A stretch of DNA of 64,000 bases from Burkholderiaceae bacterium (GCA_913776825.1 CAJYPV010000026.1:186001-250000); one strand, 5' to 3'. Shown: positions 27,218 through 36,495, counted from the stretch's first letter. The notes: generated from the sequence alone by a model not told the origin. Translations and numbers: made by a program.

Positions 27218-27711
27218 GAGCCGGCCGCTGCGGGCAGCAGCACGGTGAGACGGCCGGTGTAGCCCTGCGCGCCGGTTTGCAGTTCCGCTTGTTGCGGACG
27301 GGCGCGGGCGGTCTGGCGGGCTTCGACCAGCCAGGCCGTCAGCGCCGCGCCGGGCACGCCGCGCAAGCGCAATTGCGCCTGCGCGCCGGTGACGGTCAAT
27401 TCAGCGGCCGGTCCCAGCCGCTCGGTGGCGGCGCGCAGCGCGGCGATCGACTGGTCGGCGCTGACGGGAACGATCTGGCGGAATTGCTGGGTCTGCTCGG
27501 CGAGCTGACGCATCTGCTGCAGCTCACGATCCAGCCGATCGATTTCGACCGGAGATTTCTTCAGCGTGGACAGGGCCGGCGACAGCGCGATCAGCCAGAG
27601 CAGCAAGGCGCCGACGGCCACCACGGCCAGCCGGACCATCAAACGCTCGCGCGGCTTCGCCGCCTGCCAGCGTTCATCGAACTGGCGACGCCAGAGAGTG
27701 AGGCTGTTCAT
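27214..27711 (-). CDS. gspM: Type II secretion protein GspM
   Basis: 165-residue bitopic inner-membrane protein. A short cytoplasmic segment (WRRQFDERWQAAKPRERLM) precedes one membrane helix (LAVVAVGALLLWLIALSPAL) and a periplasmic ferredoxin-like region. GspM partners GspL in the assembly platform. Four-base overlaps join it to gspL upstream and gspN downstream. Confidence 0.92.
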   Translation of the reverse strand: MNSLTLWRRQFDERWQAAKPRERLMVRLAVVAVGALLLWLIALSPALSTLKKSPVEIDRLDRELQQMRQLAEQTQQFRQIVPVSADQSIAALRAATERLGPAAELTVTGAQAQLRLRGVPGAALTAWLVEARQTARARPQQAELQTGAQGYTGRLTVLLPAAAGS

Positions 27712-29006
27712 CGTGTGTTCTGACGCAGGCTGAGGAGGAGGGACTCGCCCTCGTCGGAGACGCTCAGGCCAGGGTCCTGGCTCAGTCGTTCGCGCAATTG
27801 CTGGCGCACGGGGGGCGGCAGACCGGTGAGTTGCAGCCGATTGGATTCATAGCGCAGGCCGGGCAGCGGCGGCTGGCCGGCGGGCCAGGCGCGGGCGACG
27901 GCCGCCAGCAGGTCTTCCATGTCGCCCGGGCCGATCTGGCCGGCGCCGCCGCGCAGGTTCTCAGTTTCCCGAACCATCTGGGCACGGGCATCCCGGATCG
28001 TGCGCACCTGCGGGAAGGCCTGGCGCAGGACCAGTTCCTGCTCGTTGCGGCGCGCATCGACGGCGCGGCTCTGCTGCCAGGCCATCAGATTCAGCCCGAC
28101 CACCTGCACCATCAGCAAGCCGATCAGACCCCAGCGCACCGGCCGCCAGGCGGGCGTCTGCAACACCTGCCAGGCGCGGTAGATCCGCTGCCAGCCGCGC
28201 TGGCGCGGGGTGAACTCCAGCTGCAGCAGATTGATCGGCGCCTGGCGCGAGAGCCAGGCCCGCTCGGTGTCGTTGCGCACGTCGACCGGTCGGCCCAGCC
28301 ATTTTTCGGCGTCGCCCGCCACGGCCGGACTGGCGGAGACCACCGCTTCCGCCAGCCAGCGCTCGCCGAGCCAGGTCCGGATGCCGGTGCTGTCGAGCGG
28401 GAAGGTGGCGACGCCGAGCGAGGTCCAGGCGCGCAGGCGCGGCCGCCCATCGGTGCCGGGCACGACATGACCCCCGGCGCGCAGTTGCGGCCAGGACAAG
28501 GGATAGACCGCTTCCAGCGCCAGCCCGGCGGCTTCGATCGCCTCCAGGTGCAGGCGCAGCGGTTCGCGCGCGGTGATGGCCACCCATTGCGGCGCGTCGG
28601 AGCCGTCCATCAGCACCGTGTCGCCGCCATTGGCCTTGTCGGGCGGCGGCGTGAGCGGTTGCAGCGCGAGCTTGGCCTTGCGGGAGGCGGGCTCGTCATC
28701 GCTGTCCATGATGGCGAAGTGCAGCCGCTCCGGATCGTCCAGCACCTGCTCTTCCAGCATGCCGACCAGCGCGCTGCGCAGCCGCGCGCCCTTGAGGTTG
28801 GGCAGGCGGACGGGCAGCCAGCTGACCTGGTCGTCGTCGATCAGCGCGATGACCTGATCGGCCCGCGGCAGCTCGGCCAGCGGCGCGCGCTCGCCCTGTC
28901 CGCGAGAGGCGGGGGCTTGAGCATCGGCGCTGAACCAGTATTCGTAGTCTTGCGGGCCCGCCTGGGAAGGCGGGGTCGCGGGCAGCAGAATGAGCAGGGT
29001 ACTCAT
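27708..29006 (-). CDS. gspL: Type II secretion protein GspL
   Basis: 432-residue protein that links GspE to the membrane platform. The cytoplasmic actin-like domain (about 1-280) begins MSTLLILLPATPP and contains LPRADQVIALIDDDQVSWLPV. One membrane helix (about 310-330, WGLIGLLMVQVVGLNLMAW) and a periplasmic domain (VARAWPAGQPPLPGLRYE) follow. ATG 29006 is chosen because an upstream extension is unconserved. A 262-bp gap to gspK, with nothing recognisable in it, suggests a second promoter here. Confidence 0.93.
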   Translation of the reverse strand: MSTLLILLPATPPSQAGPQDYEYWFSADAQAPASRGQGERAPLAELPRADQVIALIDDDQVSWLPVRLPNLKGARLRSALVGMLEEQVLDDPERLHFAIMDSDDEPASRKAKLALQPLTPPPDKANGGDTVLMDGSDAPQWVAITAREPLRLHLEAIEAAGLALEAVYPLSWPQLRAGGHVVPGTDGRPRLRAWTSLGVATFPLDSTGIRTWLGERWLAEAVVSASPAVAGDAEKWLGRPVDVRNDTERAWLSRQAPINLLQLEFTPRQRGWQRIYRAWQVLQTPAWRPVRWGLIGLLMVQVVGLNLMAWQQSRAVDARRNEQELVLRQAFPQVRTIRDARAQMVRETENLRGGAGQIGPGDMEDLLAAVARAWPAGQPPLPGLRYESNRLQLTGLPPPVRQQLRERLSQDPGLSVSDEGESLLLSLRQNTR

Positions 29007-29268
29007 GAGAAGGCGGATTCTAGGAGGGCTTGCATGACGGTTCGGTGCCCCGTCCCTCCGCACAAGCCCGTAGTTGTTAGTTTGTGTCCAGGCATTCCAA
29101 GGCGTGGCGCGCGGTTTCCGTCCGTGCGTGCCCCGGGACCCTCTCCCATCTCCACGTCCGCCGGCTGCACGGACGCTTGCACTTCGAAACGATCGCGGCT
29201 CAGGTGATCGACCTCGCCCGCAGCGTTCACGGCGACGTCATGCCGGCTCTCGGGGCCTTTCCATGTGA

Positions 29269-30351
29269 TCAGCGCTGACCAGGCTTGCCGGCCGAGGTCT
29301 GTTGCTGAATGCGCTCCCGGTCCAGCACCTTGAGATCCAGGGTGGTGGGGCTTTCCCGATGGACCAGCGAGCGCATCGTCAGGACTCGATCATCCATACG
29401 CAGCCGACCTTCAACGAAGAAGTAATCGGTCGTAAAGCCGGTCAGTTCCGAGGATTGGGTGAATGCCGGCGGCAGATAAGGCTGGACGTCGTCCAGCTTG
29501 GCGAACGGCTTGCCGTCACGAGCGCGGATCAGGCGATCGGCGGTCGACAGGTCGATGCTCTCGTCCAGCGCGGTGATCACTTCGCGGGGCGCGGTGTTGA
29601 GATTGACCTTGGTGGCCTTGGGCAGGATGACGACCAGCGGCCGCAGCCGCTCGATCTGTTCGGCCGACAGGCCGATCCAGCGCAACTGATCCAGACGGAT
29701 GGGGGCGAGCGGCGCATCGCCCTTGGTCGCACTGGCGGCGGAAGCCATCGCCTGCGTCAAGCGTTCCTGCACCTGAGGCGCCAGGCCGGTGTTCATGCCC
29801 GCGGTCTGGAACAGACGCGCGGCGATCCGCAATTCCTTGGCGGCCTTGACGGGATCGCTCTGAACCAGATTGATCAGGTTGTAGCGCGACTGGGCGTCTT
29901 CGATGCGGCCGGAGAGATAAGCATCGGGGCCGGAGTCGCTCGAGTGATTGGAGTCGGTGGACAGGAAGCTGGACAGGCGCGCCTCCGCCAGCGGCACGGC
30001 CCAGACCTCGCCCAGATGGTCCGATGGCGTTTTCTGATTGGCGCGGCTGTCTTCCCGCAGGATCAGTCGGGCCCAGTCCAACGCGCCTTGCAGCACCCAG
30101 TCGGCCTGCGCGCGACCGCGCTCGGCGGCCTCGATCTGAATGCTGCGCGCCTGACGCCACATCATGGCTGCGGCCAGCGTGGTGATCAGCACGACGATCA
30201 GCAGCGCCGTGAGCAGCGCAGCGCCGCGCTGGCCGGCTGCTGGGGCCGTGGGCGATCCGAGCGCGCCTGATGCATCTGAAGCGCCCGGTGCGCGCGGTGC
30301 GTGTGAGCCGCTCATGGCGCCCGCTGCGTGTTGTCGGAGGTCGAGGCTCAC
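29269..30351 (-). CDS. gspK: Type II secretion minor pseudopilin GspK
   Basis: 360-residue large minor pseudopilin. The prepilin segment is GQRGAALLTALLIVVLITTLAAAMMW (about residues 41-66). The globular domain contains YNLINL (about 160) and the metal-site region VNLNTAPREVITAL. GspK caps the pseudopilus tip with GspI and GspJ. The 40-residue leader before the cleavage Gly is unusually long for a prepilin, but ATG 30351 overlaps the gspJ stop as ATGA. ATG 30315 is an alternative that shortens the leader. Confidence 0.92.
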   Translation of the reverse strand: MSLDLRQHAAGAMSGSHAPRAPGASDASGALGSPTAPAAGQRGAALLTALLIVVLITTLAAAMMWRQARSIQIEAAERGRAQADWVLQGALDWARLILREDSRANQKTPSDHLGEVWAVPLAEARLSSFLSTDSNHSSDSGPDAYLSGRIEDAQSRYNLINLVQSDPVKAAKELRIAARLFQTAGMNTGLAPQVQERLTQAMASAASATKGDAPLAPIRLDQLRWIGLSAEQIERLRPLVVILPKATKVNLNTAPREVITALDESIDLSTADRLIRARDGKPFAKLDDVQPYLPPAFTQSSELTGFTTDYFFVEGRLRMDDRVLTMRSLVHRESPTTLDLKVLDRERIQQQTSAGKPGQR

Positions 30352-30983
30352 TTGCCGCCTCCTGCAGGCACCAGCACTTCGCGGTTCAGCTCGCCGCGAT
30401 AGCCGCTGTCGGGACCGAACTGCAAACGCATCCGCACGCCGGAGGGCGGCACCTCGCTGAGCTTGCCATCGGTGTTCTTCTGCTCGCCATCCGATTGCGG
30501 ATTGCTCCAGGCATTGCCGCGGAAGAAGAAGATCTGCCAGTTCACGACGCCCGCGACGCCGGGCAGGGCGCGCAGTTCATCGGCGCTCAGCTGCTGGCTG
30601 CGGAACCAGGCGTCCTGCAAGGCGTCGCGCTCGGTGGTGGGCGTGGACTCCCAGCGGGTCAGCCGGTTGTCCTTGATCTGCCAGCTGACGAGCTGCAGAC
30701 CGGCTTCTCGGCGGCGGGTCAGGCGCAGCGTGGCGCCATCGAACGACACGGCGGTGAGCACCTTGCTGTCCTGCACCTCCCGCAGATCCAGCTCCCATTG
30801 GCGGATCAGCGTTTGCAGCGTCTCGGCGCGGTCCATGTGCGCTTCGTTGTGATCGCGGGTGTTTGTCAGCGCGGACACGGCGCGCCAGGCCATCACCGTC
30901 ATCATGGCCATGATGACGAGCGCGACCAGCACCTCGATCAGCGTGAAGCCGCGGCTGCGCCGGGACAGGCGATGGGCGGCCAT
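30348..30983 (-). CDS. gspJ: Type II secretion minor pseudopilin GspJ
   Basis: 211-residue minor pseudopilin beginning MAAHRLSRRSRGFTLIEVLV, with a class III signal cleaved after the Gly of RG|FTLIE and a hydrophobic helix VALVIMAMMTVMAW. The globular part shows WELDLREVQDSKV and RRREAGLQLVSW, as in GspJ. It follows gspI by one base and overlaps gspK by four. Confidence 0.93.
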   Translation of the reverse strand: MAAHRLSRRSRGFTLIEVLVALVIMAMMTVMAWRAVSALTNTRDHNEAHMDRAETLQTLIRQWELDLREVQDSKVLTAVSFDGATLRLTRRREAGLQLVSWQIKDNRLTRWESTPTTERDALQDAWFRSQQLSADELRALPGVAGVVNWQIFFFRGNAWSNPQSDGEQKNTDGKLSEVPPSGVRMRLQFGPDSGYRGELNREVLVPAGGGK

Positions 30984-30984
30984 G

Positions 30985-31449
30985 TCAGTAGCGGCCCACG
31001 ATGGTGGTGATGGTCAGCAGCGGCTGATTGGCGGCGTCGAACACCTGCGCTTCGACGCGGCGGAAATTCGGATTGGGCGTGGGCGCGATGGTCATGCGGC
31101 CGATGAAGTCCCGGCCCATCTGGCTGCAACTGAAGTCGGTCTGGCCGACATTCGGGAAGTTCTGGGTCAGCCGCATTTCGGTGAGTTCGTTCTCAGCGCA
31201 CCACTGCGCGAGGCCATTGACCTCCAGCCGATCGGCATTGCTGGTCATGGCGCCGCCGGCGCGCATGCCGGCGGCCAGGCAGAGTCCGACGATGGTCAGG
31301 GCCACCAGCACTTCGATCAGGGTGAAGCCGGCGGACCGTGCAGACGCCCGACGGGCGTGGCGCTGCGGTGCCACGCTCGGACGACTGCGCGGTGCTGAAG
31401 CAGTCCGCACATGCGGACAGACCTCGCGAGCAGGACCGGACCCGCTCAT
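30985..31449 (-). CDS. gspI: Type II secretion minor pseudopilin GspI
   Basis: 154-residue minor pseudopilin with prepilin motif SAG|FTLIEVLVALTIVGLCLA. A 41-residue basic leader before the Gly is long, but ATG 31449 overlaps the gspH stop (ATGA), which supports it. The mature part has AQWCAENELTEMRL, the GspI signature. GspI, J and K assemble the pseudopilus tip. Confidence 0.92.
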   Translation of the reverse strand: MSGSGPAREVCPHVRTASAPRSRPSVAPQRHARRASARSAGFTLIEVLVALTIVGLCLAAGMRAGGAMTSNADRLEVNGLAQWCAENELTEMRLTQNFPNVGQTDFSCSQMGRDFIGRMTIAPTPNPNFRRVEAQVFDAANQPLLTITTIVGRY

Positions 31450-31940
31450 GGCGTGCCGCCTCCGCGTTGCACGCGAAACGGCGTGAGGCCGTCGGTCGCG
31501 ACGGTCATGCGATGTTCGCCACGGGAGAGCACCACGCGCTGCGCGCCGATCAGCGGCTCGGGGCCGAGCCGCACCGATCGGCCATTCGCCGCGGCGCCCT
31601 GGATGTCCACTTCCGGCGGGTCACCCAACCAGGCGCGGTTCAGTTGCAGGCGGTCCATCAGCTCGGGGGGCAGGCCGGTGAAGCGGTAGCTGGCGCCATC
31701 CTTGCCGTCAGGCAGCCAGCGCACATCCAGGGAGGCCGCTCGCGCTTCGGCGCGGGCGGTTTCGAGCACGCTGGCCAGATGGAGCGCCTCGCGCTCCAGG
31801 TCGGAATCGCCGCTGCGCCCCATCGAGATCGCCACCGCCGCGCTGGCGATGGCGATGATGGTGATCGCCACGATCAATTCAATCAGCGTGAAGCCGCGCG
31901 CCGCCCCTCGTGCGAGGCGGTGGCGGCGGGCACCGGTCAT
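31446..31940 (-). CDS. gspH: Type II secretion minor pseudopilin GspH
   Basis: 164-residue minor pseudopilin. The basic leader MTGARRHRLARGAARG precedes FTLIELIVAITIIAIASAAVAI. The remainder includes REALHLASVLETARAEARAASLDVRWLPDG, typical of GspH/FimT. Four-base overlaps with gspG upstream and gspI downstream indicate tight translational coupling. Confidence 0.92.
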   Translation of the reverse strand: MTGARRHRLARGAARGFTLIELIVAITIIAIASAAVAISMGRSGDSDLEREALHLASVLETARAEARAASLDVRWLPDGKDGASYRFTGLPPELMDRLQLNRAWLGDPPEVDIQGAAANGRSVRLGPEPLIGAQRVVLSRGEHRMTVATDGLTPFRVQRGGGTP

Positions 31941-32368
31941 TCCCAGGAACCGATGTCGGCGTCGTTGCCTTCGCCGCCTGGCTTGCCATCGGCGCCGAAG
32001 CTGTAGACGTCGATTTCGCCCTTCAGGCCGGGGCTGTCATATTGATAGGCATTGCCCCACGGATCCTTGGGCAGCTTCTCGATGTAGACCTTCCAGTTGT
32101 TCGGCACGTTGCCGTTGGTCGGCTTAGTGACCAGAGCCGCCAGGCCTTGATCGCCGGACGGGTAGCGGCCGTTGTCCATCTTGTAGAGCTTGAGGGCCTG
32201 GACCAGCGTGTTGACGTCCGTCTTGGCCGCGGTGCGACGCGCATCGGCCACATGGTTCATCACTGCCGGCACCACGACGGCGCCCATGACGGCGACGATG
32301 GTGATGGCCACGATCAGTTCGATCAGGGTGAAGCCGCGAGCGCGGCGCAGAGAAGAAGTCCGTTGCAT
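31937..32368 (-). CDS. gspG: Type II secretion major pseudopilin GspG
   Basis: 143-residue major pseudopilin from ATG 32368 (MQRTSSLRRARG|FTLIELIV). The C-terminal domain holds the calcium-site and hallmark segments YKMDNGRYPSGDQGLAALV, LPKDPWGNAYQYDSPG and DVYSFGADGKPGGEGNDADIGSW. AAGGA-type pairing is available about ten bases before the ATG. First gene of the minus-strand operon, head to head with gspC. Confidence 0.96.
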   Translation of the reverse strand: MQRTSSLRRARGFTLIELIVAITIVAVMGAVVVPAVMNHVADARRTAAKTDVNTLVQALKLYKMDNGRYPSGDQGLAALVTKPTNGNVPNNWKVYIEKLPKDPWGNAYQYDSPGLKGEIDVYSFGADGKPGGEGNDADIGSWE

Positions 32369-32430
32369 GGCTTTGCAATCCTTGCGGCGCCGCCCGCTGC
32401 GGCCCCGTCGCGGTGAATCATAATCGGCGC

Positions 32431-33054
32431 ATGCACGCACGATGGTTAAGCTTCGTCACTTGGGCGCTTCTGACTGCCAGCCTGGCCTATTGGTCGCTGG
32501 TGCTGATGTCCAAGGGTCCCCAAGGTCCTGCGATGACGCGTCCGGCCGTGGCCGGGAGTGCCACCGGTGACTGGACGCGCTTGTTCGCCTCCCAGGAACC
32601 GACGCCGGGGCCGGTGGAGTCAGCCTCATCGCGTTACCAATTGTTGGGAGTTGTTGCGCCCTCCACCGCGGGCCACCCCGGCGAAGGCGTGGCCCTGATC
32701 GCGGTCAGCGGCGCCCCGCCCAAGACCGCCCGCGTGGGTCAGGTCGTGGATGGCGATCTGGTGCTGATGGAGGTCACGCGACGCGAAATCGGCCTGGGCA
32801 AGGATGGCGTGGTCTCGATCCGGGTCAGCATGGCGCCGGGCGCTGCCGATCTGCTGGCGCCACCCAGCGCCGCGCCGATGCCGGGTGGTCCGCCGAACCT
32901 GCCCGCTGGCGGCGGCATGCCGCCGATGAACATGTCCGTGGGCGGCATGGGCCCGGGCGGTGGCGGCGTGGTCTCGCCGCTGGCCGTCGGTGGTGCGCTG
33001 CCGATGGCGGTGAACCCGCAAGGCCAGCCGCCGCAAGAGGGCGAAATTCGCTGA
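32431..33054 (+). CDS. gspC: Type II secretion protein GspC-like
   Basis: 207-residue protein starting MHARWLSFVTWALLTASLAYW, one N-terminal membrane helix. The homology-region domain (about 65-125) has YQLLGVVAPS, GVALIAVSGAPPKTARVGQVVDGDLVLMEVTRREIGLG, the GspC/PulC pattern that links the platform to GspD. The C-terminal 80 residues are a Pro/Gly/Met-rich tail and no PDZ domain is present. It is divergent from gspG, 62 bp apart. A CATAAT box (32419-32424) lies six bases before the ATG, with no ribosome-binding site visible. Confidence 0.88.
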   Translation: MHARWLSFVTWALLTASLAYWSLVLMSKGPQGPAMTRPAVAGSATGDWTRLFASQEPTPGPVESASSRYQLLGVVAPSTAGHPGEGVALIAVSGAPPKTARVGQVVDGDLVLMEVTRREIGLGKDGVVSIRVSMAPGAADLLAPPSAAPMPGGPPNLPAGGGMPPMNMSVGGMGPGGGGVVSPLAVGGALPMAVNPQGQPPQEGEIR

Positions 33055-33088
33055 TTGAGCGCTGACCCATCACGGGTCCCTCGCTGAC

Positions 33089-33119
33089 ACGGAGCCGCAG
33101 AATGCGGCTCCTGTCGTTT
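33089..33119 (+). terminator. Terminator after gspC
   Basis: GGAGCCGCA (33091-33099), loop GAA, TGCGGCTCC (33103-33111), followed by TGTCGTTTT. Nine perfect pairs with a modest T run, 37 bp after the gspC stop. Confidence 0.75.
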
Positions 33120-33244
33120 TCGGGGGGCGGCGCTCATCGGCAGGCGTCGCGGTCACTGGTGCGGACGGCGTCTTCAGGTCCGTTCGCGGGAAGGCTCACG
33201 AACGAACGCCTCCGTCACCGCAGCGACGGGCGACGGCCCGCGAT

Positions 33245-34372
33245 TCAGTGCTTCGAATTCAGCGGCGGCCGGCCGCTGCCCTGACCGACCAGTCCCGCCG
33301 GACGACTCGACGCCCCGGTCCCCGGACTCAGTTCCGAAGGCCGGCTGTGGATCGGTCCGTCGGGCAGGTCCTGCACATCGGTCAGCAGCGCCGCAGCGCA
33401 GCGCACCAGTGGCCAGGCGAGCGCCGCGCCGGTGCCGTCCCCGCAATCCATGCCCAACTCCAGCAGCGCGGCCGCATGGAACAGCGCCAGCGCCTGATCC
33501 AGGCCTTGATGCGAGGTGCTTCGGCAGAACACCGCATAGTCGGTGACCGGCGGCGCGATCATCGACGCCACCTTGAGCGCGGCGCAGGCGGGCATGCCGT
33601 CGATCAGGATCAGCTGGCGCTTGCTGGCAGCCACCAGCATCGCGCCCGTCATCACCGCGAGTTCGAAGCCGCCGAAAGCCGCCAGCACCGCCATCGGCTC
33701 GACCACATCCCGATGCCGCGCCTGAGCGCTTTGCAACACGATCAGCAGATGGGCCAGATCTTCCTGCGGCATGTCCGGGCCGGACACGAGAAAGTCGCGC
33801 ACGGGCAGGTCCATCAGGCGCGACAGCACCAGCGCCGCCGCTTCCATCGACCCCTGACCCAGGCCCGCGCAGGCGATCACATTGCCGGCGAGGTTGTCCG
33901 AGATCTCCATGCCCACCCGCACGCCGGCATGGGCCTGCTCGACCGACATCGCCGGACCGACCCTTGAGTTGCGCGTCCCGTGCGCGATCTTGCGTGCCAG
34001 CAGGCGCGGTTGGGGATTCAGCGGTTCGGCGACGCCGCAATCCACCACGGTCACGTGCATGGATTGATGGCGAGCGAACACGGTCGCCGGCAAGCGGTTC
34101 TGCAGCGCCAGCAGGGCTTGCTCGCGGGTAGTGCGGCCGTTCGGCAGGGCGACGCCGTCCACCGCCAGACCATGGTCGCCGGCGAACAGCACCAGCGTCG
34201 GATCATGGAGTTTCGGTGTCAGCGAGTTCTGGATCAGGCCGAGCCGGACCGCGAGTGGTTCCAGCTCGCCCAGGCGTCCGGCAATGGCGCATCGCCGATC
34301 CAGGCGCGCCCGCAGCGCGCGTTCGAGTTCCGGGTTGACGGTCGGCGAAATCAGGGACTGATGGATGGACAT
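33245..34372 (-). CDS. CobT-like nicotinate-nucleotide-dimethylbenzimidazole phosphoribosyltransferase, divergent
   Basis: 375-residue protein whose overall pattern is that of CobT, which makes alpha-ribazole phosphate for the lower ligand of cobalamin: LVLFAGDHGLAVDGV, DCGVA, LVSGPDMPQEDL, VLAAFGGFELAVMTGAML. Key positions differ from classical CobT. The GIGNTT loop reads GLGQGS (170-175) and the catalytic Glu of GEGTGA is Asp312 in GDGTGA. A segment usually containing EPGH reads HQGL. The last 35 residues are a low-complexity tail. No other cobalamin gene is nearby. It may be a distant active CobT, or a paralog with another substrate. Confidence 0.8.
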   Translation of the reverse strand: MSIHQSLISPTVNPELERALRARLDRRCAIAGRLGELEPLAVRLGLIQNSLTPKLHDPTLVLFAGDHGLAVDGVALPNGRTTREQALLALQNRLPATVFARHQSMHVTVVDCGVAEPLNPQPRLLARKIAHGTRNSRVGPAMSVEQAHAGVRVGMEISDNLAGNVIACAGLGQGSMEAAALVLSRLMDLPVRDFLVSGPDMPQEDLAHLLIVLQSAQARHRDVVEPMAVLAAFGGFELAVMTGAMLVAASKRQLILIDGMPACAALKVASMIAPPVTDYAVFCRSTSHQGLDQALALFHAAALLELGMDCGDGTGAALAWPLVRCAAALLTDVQDLPDGPIHSRPSELSPGTGASSRPAGLVGQGSGRPPLNSKH

Positions 34373-34630
34373 GGGAAGACAACACGCAATCCCGCCGCTC
34401 GGGTGGAGGACCGGCGCACGGGGCCGCCATTGTCATCCCGTCATCCGATTCGGCGCATGGGCAAATGCCCGGCCGGCGCCCCTTGTCCCGGGGGCACTGT
34501 GTGCGCGGGACGGCGCGTCATCCGCGAGGGAAGCGTCATTGACGCGGTGCAGCATGCGCAGGCGCAGGAGCGACCGCCGTCATCCGGCGCTGCGCCGGGC
34601 GCGACGGCCGACTCGGCGGCGACGCAGCGA

Positions 34631-36205
34631 TCAGCGAAGGAACAGCCGATACACCGGGTTCTGGGTTTCTTCGGTGAACGGGTAATTCAGCTGGTCGAGG
34701 AACTGCTTGAAGGCCTTCGCGTCGCCCTTGGGCACCTGGATCCCGACGAGGATGCGGCCGTAGTCCGCGCCCTGATTGCGGTAATGGAAGAGGCTGATGT
34801 TCCAGTCCGGATGCATGCTGGACAGGAAGCGCATCAAGGCGCCGGGACGTTCCGGGAACACGAAGCGGAACAGCCGTTCGTGCTCGGCCAGTTCGGTCCG
34901 GCCGCCGACCATGTGCCGCACATGGGCCTTGGCAAGTTCATCGTCGGTGAGGTTGACGGTCGGGAAGCGATGCTTCTCGAACAGCCGGGCGAGCTTGTCG
35001 GCCTCCTCGCGCTTGGTGATGGACACGCCGACGAAGACGTGGGCCTCCTGACGATCCGAGATCCGATAGTTGAATTCGGTGACGCTGCGCGGACCGATCA
35101 ATTCGCAGAAGCGCTTGAAGCTGCCGCGCTCCTCGGGAATGGTGACCGCGAACAGCGCTTCGCGCTCCTCGCCGACTTCGGCGCGCTCCGCGACGAAGCG
35201 AAGCCGGTCGAAGTTCATGTTGGCGCCGCAAGTGATCGCGACATATGTCTGACCCTTCGCTCCGTGCTGGGCGGCATATTGCTTGATCGCGGCCACGCCG
35301 AGGCCGCCGGCCGGTTCCAGAATGCTGCGGGTGTCCACGAACACGTCCTTGATCGCGGCGCAGACGGCGTCGGTATCGACCAGGACATAGTCGTCGACCA
35401 ATTCGCGGCAGACGCGGAAGGTCTCCTCGCCGACGAGCTTCACGGCCGTGCCGTCGGAGAACAGCCCCACGTCATTGAGCGTCACGCGTTTGCCGGCGCG
35501 GACCGAGCGCACCATGGCGTCGGAATCGCGGGTCTGCACGCCGATGATCTTGATCTCCGGCCTGACGGCCTTGATGTAGGCCGCGATGCCCGAGATCAGC
35601 CCGCCGCCGCCGATGGCCACGAAGATCGCATCGATCGGCCCCGGATGTTGGCGCAACACTTCCATGGCGATGGTGCCCTGGCCGGCGATGACATCCGGAT
35701 CGTCGAACGGATGGACGAAACTGAGCTGCTGTTCCTGTTCCAGCAGCAGCGCGTGCTCATAGGCATCGGTGAACGATTCACCGTGCAGCACGACCTCGCC
35801 GCCGAGCGCCTGGACCGCGTCGACCTTCAATTTCGGCGTGGTCACCGGCATCACGATCACCGCGCGGCAGCCCAGTTTTCGCGCGGACAAAGCCACACCC
35901 TGCGCGTGATTGCCGGCGGAGGCGCAAATCACCCCGCGAGCGAGTTGTTCGGCGCTCAGGTGCGCCATTTTGTTATAGGCGCCGCGCAGCTTGAAGCTGA
36001 ATACCGGCTGTTGATCTTCGCGTTTCAGCCAGACTTTGTTGCCGATCCGTTTGGAGAGATTGCGGGCAGGGTCCAGAGAGGTTTCCTGCGCCACTTCATA
36101 GACCTTGGCATTCAGAATTCGCTGCAGATAACTCTGATCGGCGGGCAACAACGCCGGTTGGCGTTGGGAAGTCGACTGGCGCAATGCGCGGCGGGTGCCG
36201 GCCAT
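34631..36205 (-). CDS. ilvA: Threonine ammonia-lyase, biosynthetic
   Basis: 524-residue PLP enzyme converting threonine to 2-oxobutanoate, the first step of isoleucine synthesis. The PLP lysine is Lys72 in FSFKLRGAYNKM. The phosphate loop GGGGLISG and SAGNHAQGVAL are present. Two C-terminal ACT-like regulatory domains (about 335-420 and 430-515) mark the allosteric biosynthetic form. The start ATG 36205 has AGGGG six bases upstream; a longer in-frame extension is unconserved. E. coli IlvA is 514 residues. It stands alone, separated from the CobT-like gene by 258 bp. Confidence 0.96.
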   Translation of the reverse strand: MAGTRRALRQSTSQRQPALLPADQSYLQRILNAKVYEVAQETSLDPARNLSKRIGNKVWLKREDQQPVFSFKLRGAYNKMAHLSAEQLARGVICASAGNHAQGVALSARKLGCRAVIVMPVTTPKLKVDAVQALGGEVVLHGESFTDAYEHALLLEQEQQLSFVHPFDDPDVIAGQGTIAMEVLRQHPGPIDAIFVAIGGGGLISGIAAYIKAVRPEIKIIGVQTRDSDAMVRSVRAGKRVTLNDVGLFSDGTAVKLVGEETFRVCRELVDDYVLVDTDAVCAAIKDVFVDTRSILEPAGGLGVAAIKQYAAQHGAKGQTYVAITCGANMNFDRLRFVAERAEVGEEREALFAVTIPEERGSFKRFCELIGPRSVTEFNYRISDRQEAHVFVGVSITKREEADKLARLFEKHRFPTVNLTDDELAKAHVRHMVGGRTELAEHERLFRFVFPERPGALMRFLSSMHPDWNISLFHYRNQGADYGRILVGIQVPKGDAKAFKQFLDQLNYPFTEETQNPVYRLFLR

Positions 36206-36455
36206 GGAATACCCCTTCTGAACGCGAGTGGCCGCCCGGTGGCGGCAAATCATGATAGCCAGGGTTTCTCGGCGCCTGGCCATGGGGTTCGGCATCCTCA
36301 CCGGATTGGTTTCGCCGTTCGAAGAGGCTGACTTCTCGCGAGCGCCGCGCGGCACGAGCCTGTCGGCGTCAAACGAGTTTCAAGCGGCTCAGGGCGGTGC
36401 TGCGGCGGGAGGTTCGGCAGGTAGCTGGCGCGCGCCGCTGGCCGAAGGCCTCGAA

Positions 36456-36495
<40 letters not shown>

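Noticed and set aside
34373..34630. Cobalamin riboswitch upstream of the CobT-like gene
   Set aside because: I looked for the B12-box consensus and the surrounding stems on the minus strand and found no convincing match.
33980..36331. 783-codon plus-strand frame spanning part of cobT-like and ilvA
   Set aside because: Crosses two certain minus-strand genes; shadow of both.
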